This document shows, piece after piece, positions 16,525 to 25,528 of a DNA stretch of 64,000 nt. The stretch lies in the NCBI RefSeq assembly GCF_014838745.1, contig NZ_JABUXR010000008.1, positions 23,855 through 87,854 of the forward strand, given 5' to 3'. A program made the translations under genes and the position numbers. The notes beneath the pieces were generated by a model, which saw only the letters and a program-made list of their open reading frames with translations, had not been told where the DNA came from and searched no databases. This DNA comes from Limosilactobacillus urinaemulieris. Its GTDB lineage: Bacteria > Bacillota > Bacilli > Lactobacillales > Lactobacillaceae. Position 1 is the first letter of the stretch. Each line of letters starts with the position of its first letter.

Positions 16525-17439
16525 ATGATCGGGAAGCTAAATAAAGCAAAATTAAAGAATTTAGTTGCAATGCTGGTCAAGCATTTTACCCTGGCCCAAC
16601 TATCTAGTTCTGCGGCCACACTCGCGTACTATACGTTACTTTCAATTTTTCCGGCATTGCTGGTGATTGGGAACTTATTACCGATGATCGGTTTGGATGC
16701 GAATACAGTTCTTACCTACCTGCAAACGTTAGTCCCGGCAACGGTTTATAGCTTTATTCGGCCACTTGTCCTTGATTTTCTTCAACGAGGAAGTGGTGGT
16801 GTCCTGACCACCGGGGCCTTGATTGCTCTTTGGTCGACTAGTCAGGGAATCGCTGCTTTTCAACGAAGTGTCAATCATGCGTATGGAATTGCTGAAAATC
16901 AAAATCCGATTAGCAATCGGGTAATTTCGTTTATCTGGATGATTGTTGTTGTCATCATTATCTTCGTGATCGTCTTCCTTTACGGGGTCGGTGAACAATT
17001 CCTGAAATGGCTTCAACCATTCCTACACTTCAATCGGCGCTATATTTTCCTGTTCAGCAGCTTGAAGTGGCCAATTACCTTTGCCGTTATCTTTATCGCT
17101 TTGACAATGCTGTATTACTTTGTTCCCAACGCTAAGGTCGGCCTTCGCTTTGCGGCAATTGGGGCATTCCTTGTTTCGATCTTCTGGCTATGGCTTTCCA
17201 AGTTATTTGGGTTATATACCGTTCTTTTCAGCCATGGCGTGATCGGTTATAAGACCATTGGAGCCTTCATTGCAATGATGGTTTGGCTGGACTTTTCTGG
17301 TTACCTCATCATGATGGGCGCGGCAATTAACGCAGCCTTTCAAGAGGCTCACGATGGGAAACTCGAAGAAAAAGAGCACTTCTGGCAGTTAATTAAAACG
17401 GAACATGATGATGCTCGTAAACGAATTGTAAGAAAATAG
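16525..17439 (+). CDS. YihY/virulence factor BrkB family membrane protein
   Basis: A 304-residue integral membrane protein with six hydrophobic segments. The family start SSAATLAYYTLLSIFPALLVI (around residues 28-48) and the later block GAFIAMMVWLDFSGYLIMMGAAINAAF near the C-terminus identify YihY/BrkB (formerly called RNase BN in error). Function is unsettled; envelope transport or stability is assumed. The start at 16525 has GAGGAG 8 bases upstream and a TATAAT at 16489. The end is shared with a terminator serving the opposite strand as well. Confidence 0.85.
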   Translation: MIGKLNKAKLKNLVAMLVKHFTLAQLSSSAATLAYYTLLSIFPALLVIGNLLPMIGLDANTVLTYLQTLVPATVYSFIRPLVLDFLQRGSGGVLTTGALIALWSTSQGIAAFQRSVNHAYGIAENQNPISNRVISFIWMIVVVIIIFVIVFLYGVGEQFLKWLQPFLHFNRRYIFLFSSLKWPITFAVIFIALTMLYYFVPNAKVGLRFAAIGAFLVSIFWLWLSKLFGLYTVLFSHGVIGYKTIGAFIAMMVWLDFSGYLIMMGAAINAAFQEAHDGKLEEKEHFWQLIKTEHDDARKRIVRK

Positions 17440-17468
17440 CGAGACTGGAGATAACCAGCCTCGCTATT
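17435..17468. terminator. Convergent terminator
   Basis: AATAGCGAG...CTCGCTATT with an inner CTGG/CCAG forms a long stem with one A-C mismatch. The T-run is on the minus strand (TTTTC), so it mainly ends the DUF2922 operon and may also end the YihY transcript. Confidence 0.65.
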
Positions 17469-17501
17469 AAGGTAAGGATTATTAAAATGGAATACTGTTA
17501 G

Positions 17502-17744
17502 CTATTCTGCTACTGAAGCTTGCTTTTCGCTATTGAAAAGAACAGTTGGGATTGTGTCAACGTACTTCGCGGCAATTGGAGTAACGTACAGCTCTTCACC
17601 GTCCTTGAAGAACAGGTGAGTATTAGTTAAGTTAATCATTGCTTGGCGGACCGTTTCAGCATCCAGTTGATCATTTGCATAGCTTAGCTTAAGAACGTGT
17701 TTCTTACCAAGGCTACCCTTGAAAGTTAAATTAAGAGTTTTCAT
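17502..17744 (-). CDS. DUF2922 family protein
   Basis: An 80-residue protein with the DUF2922 layout: MKTLNLTFKGSLGKKHVLKLSYA, then a helix (AETVRQAMINLT) and a strand ending YVDTIPTVLF. Such proteins are nearly always encoded next to a DUF1659 protein, as here, and their role is unknown. It has no signal peptide or membrane segment. Confidence 0.75.
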   Translation of the reverse strand: MKTLNLTFKGSLGKKHVLKLSYANDQLDAETVRQAMINLTNTHLFFKDGEELYVTPIAAKYVDTIPTVLFNSEKQASVAE

Positions 17745-17768
17745 AAATTAAATCTTCCTTTCTAATCT

Positions 17769-17981
17769 TTAAACGAGGGAAATTGATTGAGTATTAACTA
17801 CGTCTGCGCCAATCACTTTTTCGGTGGTTAGAATTTCCATGGCAGAGCTAAGGAGCTTAAACTGTTCTTCGCTGACATTTTCAGAAACGTTATTCAGGAC
17901 ATGTTTTACTCCCTTGGGGTGTTTTTCTCCGACTAACGTTAATTGAATCTTGGCTGCTTTGAACTTTCGTGACATGCTCAT
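17769..17981 (-). CDS. DUF1659 family protein
   Basis: A 70-residue protein with a basic N-terminus, the strand KIQLTLVGE, a helix (SEEQFKLLSSAMEIL) and a closing strand. It matches the DUF1659 pattern and lies 24 bases upstream of the DUF2922 gene in the same direction, the usual two-gene unit of Firmicutes. Function unknown. The unit diverges from recX. Confidence 0.7.
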   Translation of the reverse strand: MSMSRKFKAAKIQLTLVGEKHPKGVKHVLNNVSENVSEEQFKLLSSAMEILTTEKVIGADVVNTQSISLV

Positions 17982-18082
17982 GATGAATTCTCCTTTGGTT
18001 TAATTTAATTGATAAGTAGTGGCCACTGCTTACACCTATTAACAACGAATGAGAAGTGGATTTGTAAAGAAGGAATTTTAAA

Positions 18083-18895
18083 ATGGCAAAAATTACTAAA
18101 ATTGAAGCGCAAAAAAGGCAGGGAAGGTACAACATTTACTTAGATGGTAAATATGCCTTTCCGGTAGCTGAGAGTGTATTGATCCAGTTCCGTTTGATGA
18201 AGGGGATGGAGATTGATCATGAACTCGAAGCCCAAATTACGACCGCTGATCAAATTGCCCGGGCCTATTCGCGGATGCTGGATTACTTATCTCACCAATT
18301 ACGAACAGAAAGTGATGTGATCCAAAAGCTTCGGGATCTTGAGACGCCAGAAGAATTTATTGAGCCAGTTCTGCAAAAACTTCGTGCGCAAAAGCTGTTA
18401 GATGATCATGAATACGCTGCTAGTTACGTTCGTACTGAGATGAATACTGATCTTAAAGGTCCGGGGAATATTCGGCAGAAGCTCCGCCTAAAAAAGATCG
18501 GTGAAAATGATATTGACGATGCATTAGCTCAATTTACTCTCGAACGACAATTAGAAAACGCCACAAAATTAGCCAAGAAGCTCTTTCGTCGCTATCGTTC
18601 CCAACCCACTCGTCGTCAGGAACAAAAAGTTCGTCAGGGACTAATGACAAAAGGATACGCTAGCACGATCTACGATCAAATTAAGGATCAGGTTGAACCA
18701 GAAGAAGATCTTGACCAACAAGAAGAGCTGCTGAATCACCAGGCAGAGAAAATCTGGCACCGTTACCGTCGCTACCAAGGTTATGAGCGAGAAATGAAGT
18801 TTAAACAAGCAATGTACCGCAAAGGCTTTGATTTAGATGTTACGCAAGCTTGGCTAGATCGTCAGGATTCAGAGGAAAGCTTTTCAGACGAGTAA
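18083..18895 (+). CDS. recX: Regulatory protein RecX
   Basis: A 270-residue RecX, which binds along the RecA filament and limits its activity. Repeated three-helix modules are visible, starting with YNIYLDGKYAFPV and continuing with SRMLDYLSHQLRTESDVIQKL (about residues 60-80), LDDHEYAASYVRTEM and, in a second round, QKVRQGLMTKGYASTIYDQI. The length fits the long Firmicutes RecX. It is separated by 64 bases from the polysaccharide locus that follows. Confidence 0.9.
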   Translation: MAKITKIEAQKRQGRYNIYLDGKYAFPVAESVLIQFRLMKGMEIDHELEAQITTADQIARAYSRMLDYLSHQLRTESDVIQKLRDLETPEEFIEPVLQKLRAQKLLDDHEYAASYVRTEMNTDLKGPGNIRQKLRLKKIGENDIDDALAQFTLERQLENATKLAKKLFRRYRSQPTRRQEQKVRQGLMTKGYASTIYDQIKDQVEPEEDLDQQEELLNHQAEKIWHRYRRYQGYEREMKFKQAMYRKGFDLDVTQAWLDRQDSEESFSDE

Positions 18896-18959
18896 AATGC
18901 TGGTAAAATGTGTAAGATACGTAGAAAAGTACAAAAATAAAACTTAAAAGAGAAGTATA

Positions 18960-19613
18960 ATGACACAAAAGAAAATTCATATTGATGAGAGAAAACTGCA
19001 ACATCAGTATGGCTACCGGTTTATCAAGCGCCTTTTTGATGTAGTTGCGTCTTCAGTTGCGGTAGTGATTCTTAGTCCAGTTTTTTTAATCATCGCAATC
19101 GCAATTAAAATCAATGATCCTGCGGGACCAGTTTTTTATACCCAGACCCGGGTCGGAAAAGATGGTAAGCCCTTTAAAATGTTTAAGTTCCGATCAATGG
19201 TTACTAACGCTGATGAGCTGTTAGAAAAGCTCCGTGATCAGAATGAAGTTGAAGGCGCAATGTTCAAAATGAAGGAGGACCCTCGGATTACCAAGGTTGG
19301 TAAGTTTATTCGGAAGTATAGTTTGGATGAACTGCCTCAATTATTGAACGTTGTTGGAGGTTCGATGAGTATTGTTGGGCCCCGGCCACCGCTACCATAC
19401 GAAGTTAAAGAGTATACTGATTATGATCGTCAACGCTTAATGGTTAAGCCTGGTGCTACTGGGATGTGGCAAGTTGGTGGGCGAAACGCCTTAAGCTTTG
19501 ATCAGATGGTTGAACTTGATTTGACCTACATTAATGAACGTTCAGTATGGCTTGATCTTAAGATTATGTTTGAAACTGTTAAGGTGATGATCAAGCCCAA
19601 CGCTGCTTATTAA
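18960..19613 (+). CDS. Priming sugar transferase (undecaprenyl-phosphate sugar phosphotransferase)
   Basis: A 217-residue initiating enzyme that moves a sugar 1-phosphate from a UDP-sugar to undecaprenyl phosphate at the inner face of the membrane. It has one N-terminal membrane segment (residues 22-46), then the family blocks KMFKFRSMVTNADE near 72-85, KVGKFIRKYSLDELPQLLNV near 108-127, and GPRPPLPYE near 138-146. It has only the catalytic half of WbaP/CpsE enzymes, the usual compact form. It is the first gene of the exopolysaccharide cluster; the following gene starts 11 bases later. Confidence 0.9.
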   Translation: MTQKKIHIDERKLQHQYGYRFIKRLFDVVASSVAVVILSPVFLIIAIAIKINDPAGPVFYTQTRVGKDGKPFKMFKFRSMVTNADELLEKLRDQNEVEGAMFKMKEDPRITKVGKFIRKYSLDELPQLLNVVGGSMSIVGPRPPLPYEVKEYTDYDRQRLMVKPGATGMWQVGGRNALSFDQMVELDLTYINERSVWLDLKIMFETVKVMIKPNAAY

Positions 19614-19624
19614 GGAGAACGATT

Positions 19625-20386
19625 GTGAAGACAAAAGTATTAGTTGCTGCCCATAAAAATTATGCAATGCCCAAAGACCCATTGTATTTACCAGTATTTG
19701 TTGGTAAAGAGATTCATCCTGATGTTAACCATACTTTCCAGGGTGATAATACGGGGGACAATATTTCAGCGAAGAACCCTTACTATAATGAATTAACAGC
19801 GATTTACTGGGGATGGAAGAACTTAGACGTTGATGCAATGGGGTTAGTTCACTATCGTCGTTACCTAAGTCTTAACCACCAAAAATCACTGGATGAGGTA
19901 TTGTCAAGTGAACAAGTGGCTGACTTGCTTAAGGATCATGATATTATCTTGCCACCTAAACGACGTTACTATATCGAGACAAATGAATCTCACTACCTCC
20001 ACGCTCATGAGCATGAACCATTTGAGGTAATGCGTCAGGTGATCCACCAAAATTATCCTGAATATGCCCCTGCCTTTGAAAAGGTTATGAAACGAACATG
20101 GGCCCACATGTTTAACATGTTCATTATGAAGCGTAAACCGTTAGATGAATATTGCACATGGATGTTTGACGTTCTTGGTGAAGTGGAAAGTCGGATTGAT
20201 ATTTCAAATTATTCAACCTACGAACAACGGGTTTACGGCTTTTTAAGCGAGCTACTATTGGATGTATGGCTTGAGGTTCACCCTGAATATTCGACGGTTG
20301 AAGTAAAGTACGTCTTCATGGAGCATACTAACTGGTTCAAGAAGGGCGGTAAGTTTGTTCTGCGGAAGATTACAGGACATGCGTAA
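19625..20386 (+). CDS. DUF4422 glycosyltransferase-like protein
   Basis: A 253-residue soluble protein of the DUF4422 family common in capsule loci. Diagnostic features are VLVAAHKNYAMPKDPLYLPV at the N-terminus, the NPYYNELTAIYWGWKN block near residues 54-69, and LVHYRRYLS near 79-87. DUF4422 proteins are predicted GT-A type transferases, often adding galactose. The GTG start follows AAGGAG. It is in the EPS operon between the priming transferase and the GtrB-like enzyme. Confidence 0.8.
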   Translation: MKTKVLVAAHKNYAMPKDPLYLPVFVGKEIHPDVNHTFQGDNTGDNISAKNPYYNELTAIYWGWKNLDVDAMGLVHYRRYLSLNHQKSLDEVLSSEQVADLLKDHDIILPPKRRYYIETNESHYLHAHEHEPFEVMRQVIHQNYPEYAPAFEKVMKRTWAHMFNMFIMKRKPLDEYCTWMFDVLGEVESRIDISNYSTYEQRVYGFLSELLLDVWLEVHPEYSTVEVKYVFMEHTNWFKKGGKFVLRKITGHA

Positions 20387-20403
20387 AGAGGAGACAGATT
20401 TAA

Positions 20404-21333
20404 TTGCCTAAGTTATCCATTGTTGTTCCTTGTTACAATGAGCAAGAATCAATTCCATTATTTTATCCTGCTGTTGAAAAAGTTGTTAATAAGATGCCAG
20501 TCGAGGTTGAATATTGGTTTGTTAATGATGGTTCGGCTGATAAGACCCTGGATGAATTACGAAAGTTGCATCAACAAAATCCTGATAAAGTTCATTATGT
20601 ATCCTTTTCTAGAAATTTTGGTAAGGAAGCTGGGCTATATGCTGGACTTGAAGCGACGACAGGAGATTATGTTGTTGTAATGGATGTTGATTTACAAGAT
20701 CCTCCTGAATATTTACCAATAATGTATAAGTATATCTCTACGGGAGAATATGATTGTGTTGGGATGCGACGAACTGATCGTACTGGTGAAGCAAAGTTTA
20801 AATCATTCCTTAGTGATAAATTCTACGATGTTATTAACAAAGTTTCCGATACTAAGATTGTTAACGGTGCTCGTGATTATCGAATGATGACTCGCCAAAT
20901 GGTTAATGCCGTCTTATCTTTAAAAGAATATAACCGTTTCTCAAAAGGAATCTTTAATTGGGTTGGCTTTAAGACTAAATACCTACCATATAAAAACGTC
21001 CGACGGATTGCTGGAACAACTGATTGGTCCACGTGGAAGCTATTTAAGTATGCTGTGGATGGCATAACTGACTTTTCCGAAGCACCACTGTCAATTGCAA
21101 CCTGGATTGGTGGGATGTCAGCATTCTTATCAATTTTAGGATTGATTTTTGTAATTGTTCGGAGAATTATTGAACCAAGCAGTAGCGCTTTTGGTTGGGC
21201 ATCAATGGTCTGTATTATGTTATTACTTGGTGGATTGCAGCTGATGTGTATTGGAATTGTCGGCAAGTATATTGGCAAAATCTATATGCAAACTAAACAA
21301 CGACCAATCTATATTGTAAAAGAGAAAAAGTAG
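20404..21333 (+). CDS. Family 2 glycosyltransferase, GtrB/DPM1-like, membrane anchored
   Basis: A 309-residue enzyme with a GT-A domain (residues 1-220) and two C-terminal membrane segments (near 233-255 and 265-290). SIVVPCYNEQESI starts the fold; DVDLQDPPE near 97-105 is the DxD-type metal site typical of polyprenyl-phosphate hexose synthases. It should make a sugar-P-undecaprenol donor, for use by GT-C enzymes such as those at 39715 or 46207 after flipping by a GtrA protein. The start is TTG, 17 bases after the preceding stop, with GAGGAG upstream. Confidence 0.88.
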   Translation: MPKLSIVVPCYNEQESIPLFYPAVEKVVNKMPVEVEYWFVNDGSADKTLDELRKLHQQNPDKVHYVSFSRNFGKEAGLYAGLEATTGDYVVVMDVDLQDPPEYLPIMYKYISTGEYDCVGMRRTDRTGEAKFKSFLSDKFYDVINKVSDTKIVNGARDYRMMTRQMVNAVLSLKEYNRFSKGIFNWVGFKTKYLPYKNVRRIAGTTDWSTWKLFKYAVDGITDFSEAPLSIATWIGGMSAFLSILGLIFVIVRRIIEPSSSAFGWASMVCIMLLLGGLQLMCIGIVGKYIGKIYMQTKQRPIYIVKEKK

Positions 21334-21345
21334 GAGGAAAGTAGG

Positions 21346-22560
21346 GTGCAATATCTATCATCCAAATATCAACGGTTAATTAACCTTGAGTTAGATGGAC
21401 AAATCCTTTATGAAATAGCGTTTGCCTTTTACTTTGTAATTGCTTTTCTTCAAACCTCAACCTATACTTTTTATTTTCCTGGTAACCTTCTACATCAAAT
21501 TGCTTTTATTCCATTAGCGATCGTTTTGTTTAAGATTATCTTTTTTGATTCAAATACAATAAGAAAAATAACGGTTAATCTTTTAGTCCTTGCTATTCTA
21601 TTCATTACTTGGAGGACATCAGGTGAGTTTATCCTCTTTCCAATGGGGATTTTTGTTTTAGGTGCTAGAAATGTAGATTTTAAGAAAATCATTTATTTAT
21701 ATTTAGTGTTAGGAACGATCCTTCTCTCGTTTGTCTTTTTTACTTCTCTAATCGGTTTAACCAAGAACCTAATTTTTCATCGGGGAATTCACACATTAAG
21801 ACGGGCATTTGGGATTATTTACCCAACTGATTTTGCTGCCCATATTCTATATCTAGTATTGGCATATTGTTATCTTTACTTCAATAAGCTTTCGTGGAAG
21901 AGTTATACAGTATTTGTGCTATTAGCAATCTTCCTCATTAAGTTTTGTGATGCACGTTTGAATGCCTATGCTTTGATTTTGGTAATTCCAGTAATGATGA
22001 TCGGACAACGGGCACAAAAAGGATATATTGTTTCAAGATCGATTGCTATCTTTTACTGGGTCTTACCAGTATTGGCAGCTTATATTACTATGCTCGTATC
22101 ATATCTTTATATTCCTAATAATCATCTTTTTGAAAAAGCAAATGGATTATTGTCAGGGCGATTATTTTATGGTCATGAGGCAATAAGAAAATATGCTCTT
22201 ACTGTTTTTGGTCAACATGTTTACGAAAATGGTTATGGTGCTGCCGGTGGAATAAAGAAAGTAATTACCGGAAATAATTATTTCTATATTGATTCCGCAT
22301 TTTTAAGATTGTTTATTATTTATGGAATTATAATGGCTTTATTAATCATAATAGCAATGACAATTGTTTCTTATCGTTCTATTCAAAAAGCTGATTTTGC
22401 CTTAGCAAGCATTATGGTTATTGTAACGATTAGTGCAATTGTGGAACAACGTCTTCTAGATTTCGGCTACGATCCGTTTTTAATTGCTATTTTTGCGCAA
22501 TGTTATTTTTCAAACAAATTGATATCGGAGGAGAAAAATGAAAAACGTAACTTTAAATAA
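21346..22560 (+). CDS. Wzy-like polysaccharide polymerase
   Basis: A 404-residue integral membrane protein with about ten hydrophobic segments and a large loop near residues 255-310 (GLLSGRLFYGHEAIRKYALTVFG). The block GLLSGR and the position in the cluster match O-antigen/EPS polymerases, which link repeat units outside the membrane. Polymerases diverge strongly, so the call rests on topology and context. Start GTG after AGGAGGAAAG. The end overlaps the start of the Wzz-like gene by 23 bases. Confidence 0.7.
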   Translation: MQYLSSKYQRLINLELDGQILYEIAFAFYFVIAFLQTSTYTFYFPGNLLHQIAFIPLAIVLFKIIFFDSNTIRKITVNLLVLAILFITWRTSGEFILFPMGIFVLGARNVDFKKIIYLYLVLGTILLSFVFFTSLIGLTKNLIFHRGIHTLRRAFGIIYPTDFAAHILYLVLAYCYLYFNKLSWKSYTVFVLLAIFLIKFCDARLNAYALILVIPVMMIGQRAQKGYIVSRSIAIFYWVLPVLAAYITMLVSYLYIPNNHLFEKANGLLSGRLFYGHEAIRKYALTVFGQHVYENGYGAAGGIKKVITGNNYFYIDSAFLRLFIIYGIIMALLIIIAMTIVSYRSIQKADFALASIMVIVTISAIVEQRLLDFGYDPFLIAIFAQCYFSNKLISEEKNEKRNFK

Positions 22561-23182
22561 TTTAATGAAAAAATACGGGAAACCAGTTTTAGTTGTTCTT
22601 ATTTTTGCTATCCTCGGCGCTTTAGTAATGGGAGTAGATGCTAAAAAGAAAAAATCAACTACCTATACCGCTAGTCGTCAAATTGTAATTTCTCACAATA
22701 TTCCTCAAGAAATGCGGACAATGTCAAGTGGAGCAAATATTTCAATTGTTAGTGAAGATAACAATATGATGCCAACTTATAAGGATATTGCCGAAAACGG
22801 GACAATTGCTCAAGAAGCACGAAAGCATCTGTCTAAGTCAATGAAGAAAAAATACTCAACAGATGACATTAAGAGTGCTATTGATGCTAAAATTTCACAA
22901 CAATCGTTAGTGATGGAGCTAAAGGCAAAAACATCGTCTAGGGAAGCATCTGTAAAGATTGTTAACGCAACTGCAAAGGCAATGAAGGAAGAATTACCAC
23001 TGTTACAACCGGGTTCGGGAAAGGTAACGCTTTTACAAAAAGCTACTGTTAATAATACCGATAGTAAAACAACTCCTAGCACGAAAAAATATGTAGTTGT
23101 TGGCTTTGCTTTAGGCGCATTGCTGGGATTGATTATTGAATTTGTTATTTTTACGGTTAAGAATTTCGGACATAAAGAGTAG
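22538..23182 (+). CDS. Short Wzz/YveK-like chain-length protein
   Basis: A 214-residue protein with a membrane segment at each end (residues 16-34 and 182-204) around an extracytoplasmic helical domain, the layout of Wzz/polysaccharide co-polymerases. It has no attached tyrosine kinase, and no separate BY-kinase or phosphatase (Wze/Wzb) gene is present in the window, which is unusual for a Gram-positive EPS locus. It probably sets chain length together with the overlapping Wzy-like polymerase. Confidence 0.7.
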   Translation: MKNVTLNNLMKKYGKPVLVVLIFAILGALVMGVDAKKKKSTTYTASRQIVISHNIPQEMRTMSSGANISIVSEDNNMMPTYKDIAENGTIAQEARKHLSKSMKKKYSTDDIKSAIDAKISQQSLVMELKAKTSSREASVKIVNATAKAMKEELPLLQPGSGKVTLLQKATVNNTDSKTTPSTKKYVVVGFALGALLGLIIEFVIFTVKNFGHKE

Positions 23183-23186
23183 AAAA

Positions 23187-24197
23187 ATGAAAAAAGTAAT
23201 TTTTACGGTTGCTGACTATGGAAATGGTAATAATGCAGGTCCCAAAGCTAAACGAGATGTGGATCATTATTTATTACAATCTGACTTTGAAATAATTCAT
23301 CAGCAATTAAATAATAAATCTAAGTTAGATAAAATTAAGACAGCATACTGGGTAATCCCCCATTTATTTAATAATATAGAGAAATTTGATGAGTTATTCT
23401 TTCAGTACCCAACTTATTCAAGCTATGTGATGAAAAGGTTGGTAAAAAAAATGCGTTCAAAAAGTAAGAAGCTGTTCTTCATTGTTCATGATGTTGAATC
23501 ACTTCGCCTTTTTCAAAATGATCAAACCTATTGGGAAGGTGAGCGGTCACTTTTTAACGCTACTGATGGATTGATAGTTCATAATCATGAAATGAAGCGA
23601 TGGCTACAGGAAAATGGTGTTACTGTTCCAATGGTAGAATTGGGGATTTTTGATTACAACAACCCTCAAAAAATAAACCAAAATTCTGAATATGATAGGA
23701 CAGTTTGCTTTGCCGGAAACTTAGCTAAATCAAAGTTCCTTAATAAAGTGAGTTTACAAACTGGAAAATTAGAAATCTTTGGTTCATATCCAAGTAAACA
23801 CTATTTAAAAGGCGTTTCTTATCATGGTCAAATGAGCCCAGATGAATTACCGAAGAAACTTACTCAAAATTTCGGGCTAGTTTGGGATGGTGACCAATTA
23901 GATACTTGTAGTGGGAAGTTTGGAAATTATATGCGTTATAATAATCCACATAAAGCCTCACTTTATTTAAGTACTGGACAGCCAGTGATTATTTGGAAGA
24001 AAGCTGCTTTAGCAGAGTTTGTTATTAAAAATAAAGTTGGAATTGCAGTGGACAGTTTAGAAAATCTAGATGAAATCTTGGATAAAATCACTGCAGAGCA
24101 ATATCAATTAATGAAAAACAATACTATAAAATTAGCAAGCAGTTTGAGAAGTGGACAATTTATAAAGCAAGCAGTTAAAAATATAGAAAATTATTAA
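23187..24197 (+). CDS. Gtf3-like glycosyltransferase (galactofuranosyltransferase candidate) 1
   Basis: A 336-residue enzyme with two Rossmann halves of the Gtf3/beta-1,6-galactofuranosyltransferase type. Recognition blocks: NNAGPKAKRDVDHYL near residues 13-27, FFIVHDVESLR near 93-103, VCFAGNLAKSKFL near 176-188, NFGLVWDGDQLDTCSG near 229-244, and PHKASLYLSTGQPVI near 256-270. The start at 23187 is preferred over 23136, which lies inside the preceding gene. A paralogue with the same blocks is at 27850, and UDP-galactopyranose mutase is encoded just downstream, so galactofuranose transfer is a reasonable inference. Confidence 0.82.
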   Translation: MKKVIFTVADYGNGNNAGPKAKRDVDHYLLQSDFEIIHQQLNNKSKLDKIKTAYWVIPHLFNNIEKFDELFFQYPTYSSYVMKRLVKKMRSKSKKLFFIVHDVESLRLFQNDQTYWEGERSLFNATDGLIVHNHEMKRWLQENGVTVPMVELGIFDYNNPQKINQNSEYDRTVCFAGNLAKSKFLNKVSLQTGKLEIFGSYPSKHYLKGVSYHGQMSPDELPKKLTQNFGLVWDGDQLDTCSGKFGNYMRYNNPHKASLYLSTGQPVIIWKKAALAEFVIKNKVGIAVDSLENLDEILDKITAEQYQLMKNNTIKLASSLRSGQFIKQAVKNIENY

Positions 24198-24210
24198 GAA
24201 AAATAAATGT

Positions 24211-24241
24211 CGATTAACATTATAGTTAATCGCTTTTTTTG
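24211..24241 (+). terminator. Internal terminator of the EPS locus
   Basis: CGATTAAC (24211-24218) and GTTAATCG (24225-24232) form an 8-bp stem followed by a run of T. It splits the locus into a first operon (18960-24197) and a second starting with glf. The 160 bases that follow hold the 12-bp palindrome CATGCTAGCATG (24269-24280) and TATAAT (24315-24320). Confidence 0.75.
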
Positions 24242-24403
24242 AAATAGAAATAATTTCGATCTTTTTAACATGCTAGCATGATTATGCCATCTATACTAAA
24301 TTATATTTTGATAGTATAATCAAGATATTTGTAAAGTTTGATATTAAAATGTAATCGTATTTTATTTGCTAATAAATTTTATACAAAAAGAAGGGAATTA
24401 CTC

Positions 24404-25522
24404 ATGACGAAGTATGACTATTTAGTAGTTGGTGCCGGTTTATTTGGTGCTACCTTTGCCTACGAAACAGCTAAGCGTGGCAAAAAGGTTAAGGTAATTG
24501 AAAAGCGTGATCACATTGCAGGAAATATTTACACTAAGGAAGTTGACGGTATCCAAGTCCATCAATATGGTGCTCATATTTTCCACACTTCTAATAAGGA
24601 GATCTGGAATTACATTAATCAGTTTGCTGAATTTAACCGTTACACAAACAGTCCTGTTGCTAATTACAAGGGGCAAATGTATAATTTGCCATTTAATATG
24701 AATACCTTTAGTGAAATGTGGGGTGTTCGTACGCCAGCAGAAGCACTGGCAAAGATTAACGAACAGCGTCAAGAAATGGCGGGTAAGGAACCGAAGAACC
24801 TTGAAGAACAAGCCATTTCATTAATTGGTCGGGACATCTACGAAAAGTTAATTAAGGGTTATACCGAAAAGCAATGGGGGCAAAAAGCTACCGAACTACC
24901 AGCATTTATTATTCGGCGGTTACCTGTTCGTCTGACATATGACAACAATTACTTCAATGATCTCTACCAAGGAATTCCAATTGGTGGTTATACTCAAATT
25001 GTTGAAAAGATGCTTGATAGTGAATTGATTGATGTTGAAACTGGAGTTGACTTTTTTGATCAGAAGGATGATTATTTAGCTAATTATCCTAAGGTTGTTT
25101 TCACTGGAATGATTGATCAATTCTTTGATTATCAACTTGGTGAACTTCAATATCGGAGTCTACGTTTTGAGACTGAAGAAAAGAACGTTGGTAATTACCA
25201 AGGGAACGCGGTGATTAACTATACCGATGCTGAAACGCCATACACGCGGATTATCGAACATAAGCACTTCGAATTTGGTAAGGGCGACAAAGATAAAACG
25301 ATTATTACCCGAGAATATCCAGCTGACTGGCATCGTGGGGATGAACCATACTACCCAGTTAATAACCAGCAAAATAATGAGCTTTATAAGAAGTATGCTC
25401 AACTTGCTACAGAGAAAGCTAATAATGTTATCTTTGGTGGACGGCTTGGTCAATATCGCTACTACAATATGGATCAAGTTCTCCACGCAGCCTTAGTTGC
25501 CGTAAATAAGGAGTTTAAGTAA
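24404..25522 (+). CDS. glf: UDP-galactopyranose mutase
   Basis: A 372-residue flavoenzyme converting UDP-galactopyranose to UDP-galactofuranose. The FAD-binding motif is at the N-terminus (YLVVGAGLFGATFAYE), followed by KRDHIAGNIYTKE near residues 31-43, HQYGAHIFHTSN near 53-64, and GYTEKQWG near 153-160, all standard for Glf. The start at 24404 has AAGGGA upstream; the longer frame from 24338 has none. Its presence shows that the surface glycan of this strain contains, or can contain, galactofuranose. Confidence 0.95.
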   Translation: MTKYDYLVVGAGLFGATFAYETAKRGKKVKVIEKRDHIAGNIYTKEVDGIQVHQYGAHIFHTSNKEIWNYINQFAEFNRYTNSPVANYKGQMYNLPFNMNTFSEMWGVRTPAEALAKINEQRQEMAGKEPKNLEEQAISLIGRDIYEKLIKGYTEKQWGQKATELPAFIIRRLPVRLTYDNNYFNDLYQGIPIGGYTQIVEKMLDSELIDVETGVDFFDQKDDYLANYPKVVFTGMIDQFFDYQLGELQYRSLRFETEEKNVGNYQGNAVINYTDAETPYTRIIEHKHFEFGKGDKDKTIITREYPADWHRGDEPYYPVNNQQNNELYKKYAQLATEKANNVIFGGRLGQYRYYNMDQVLHAALVAVNKEFK

Positions 25523-25528
25523 TTAGCA

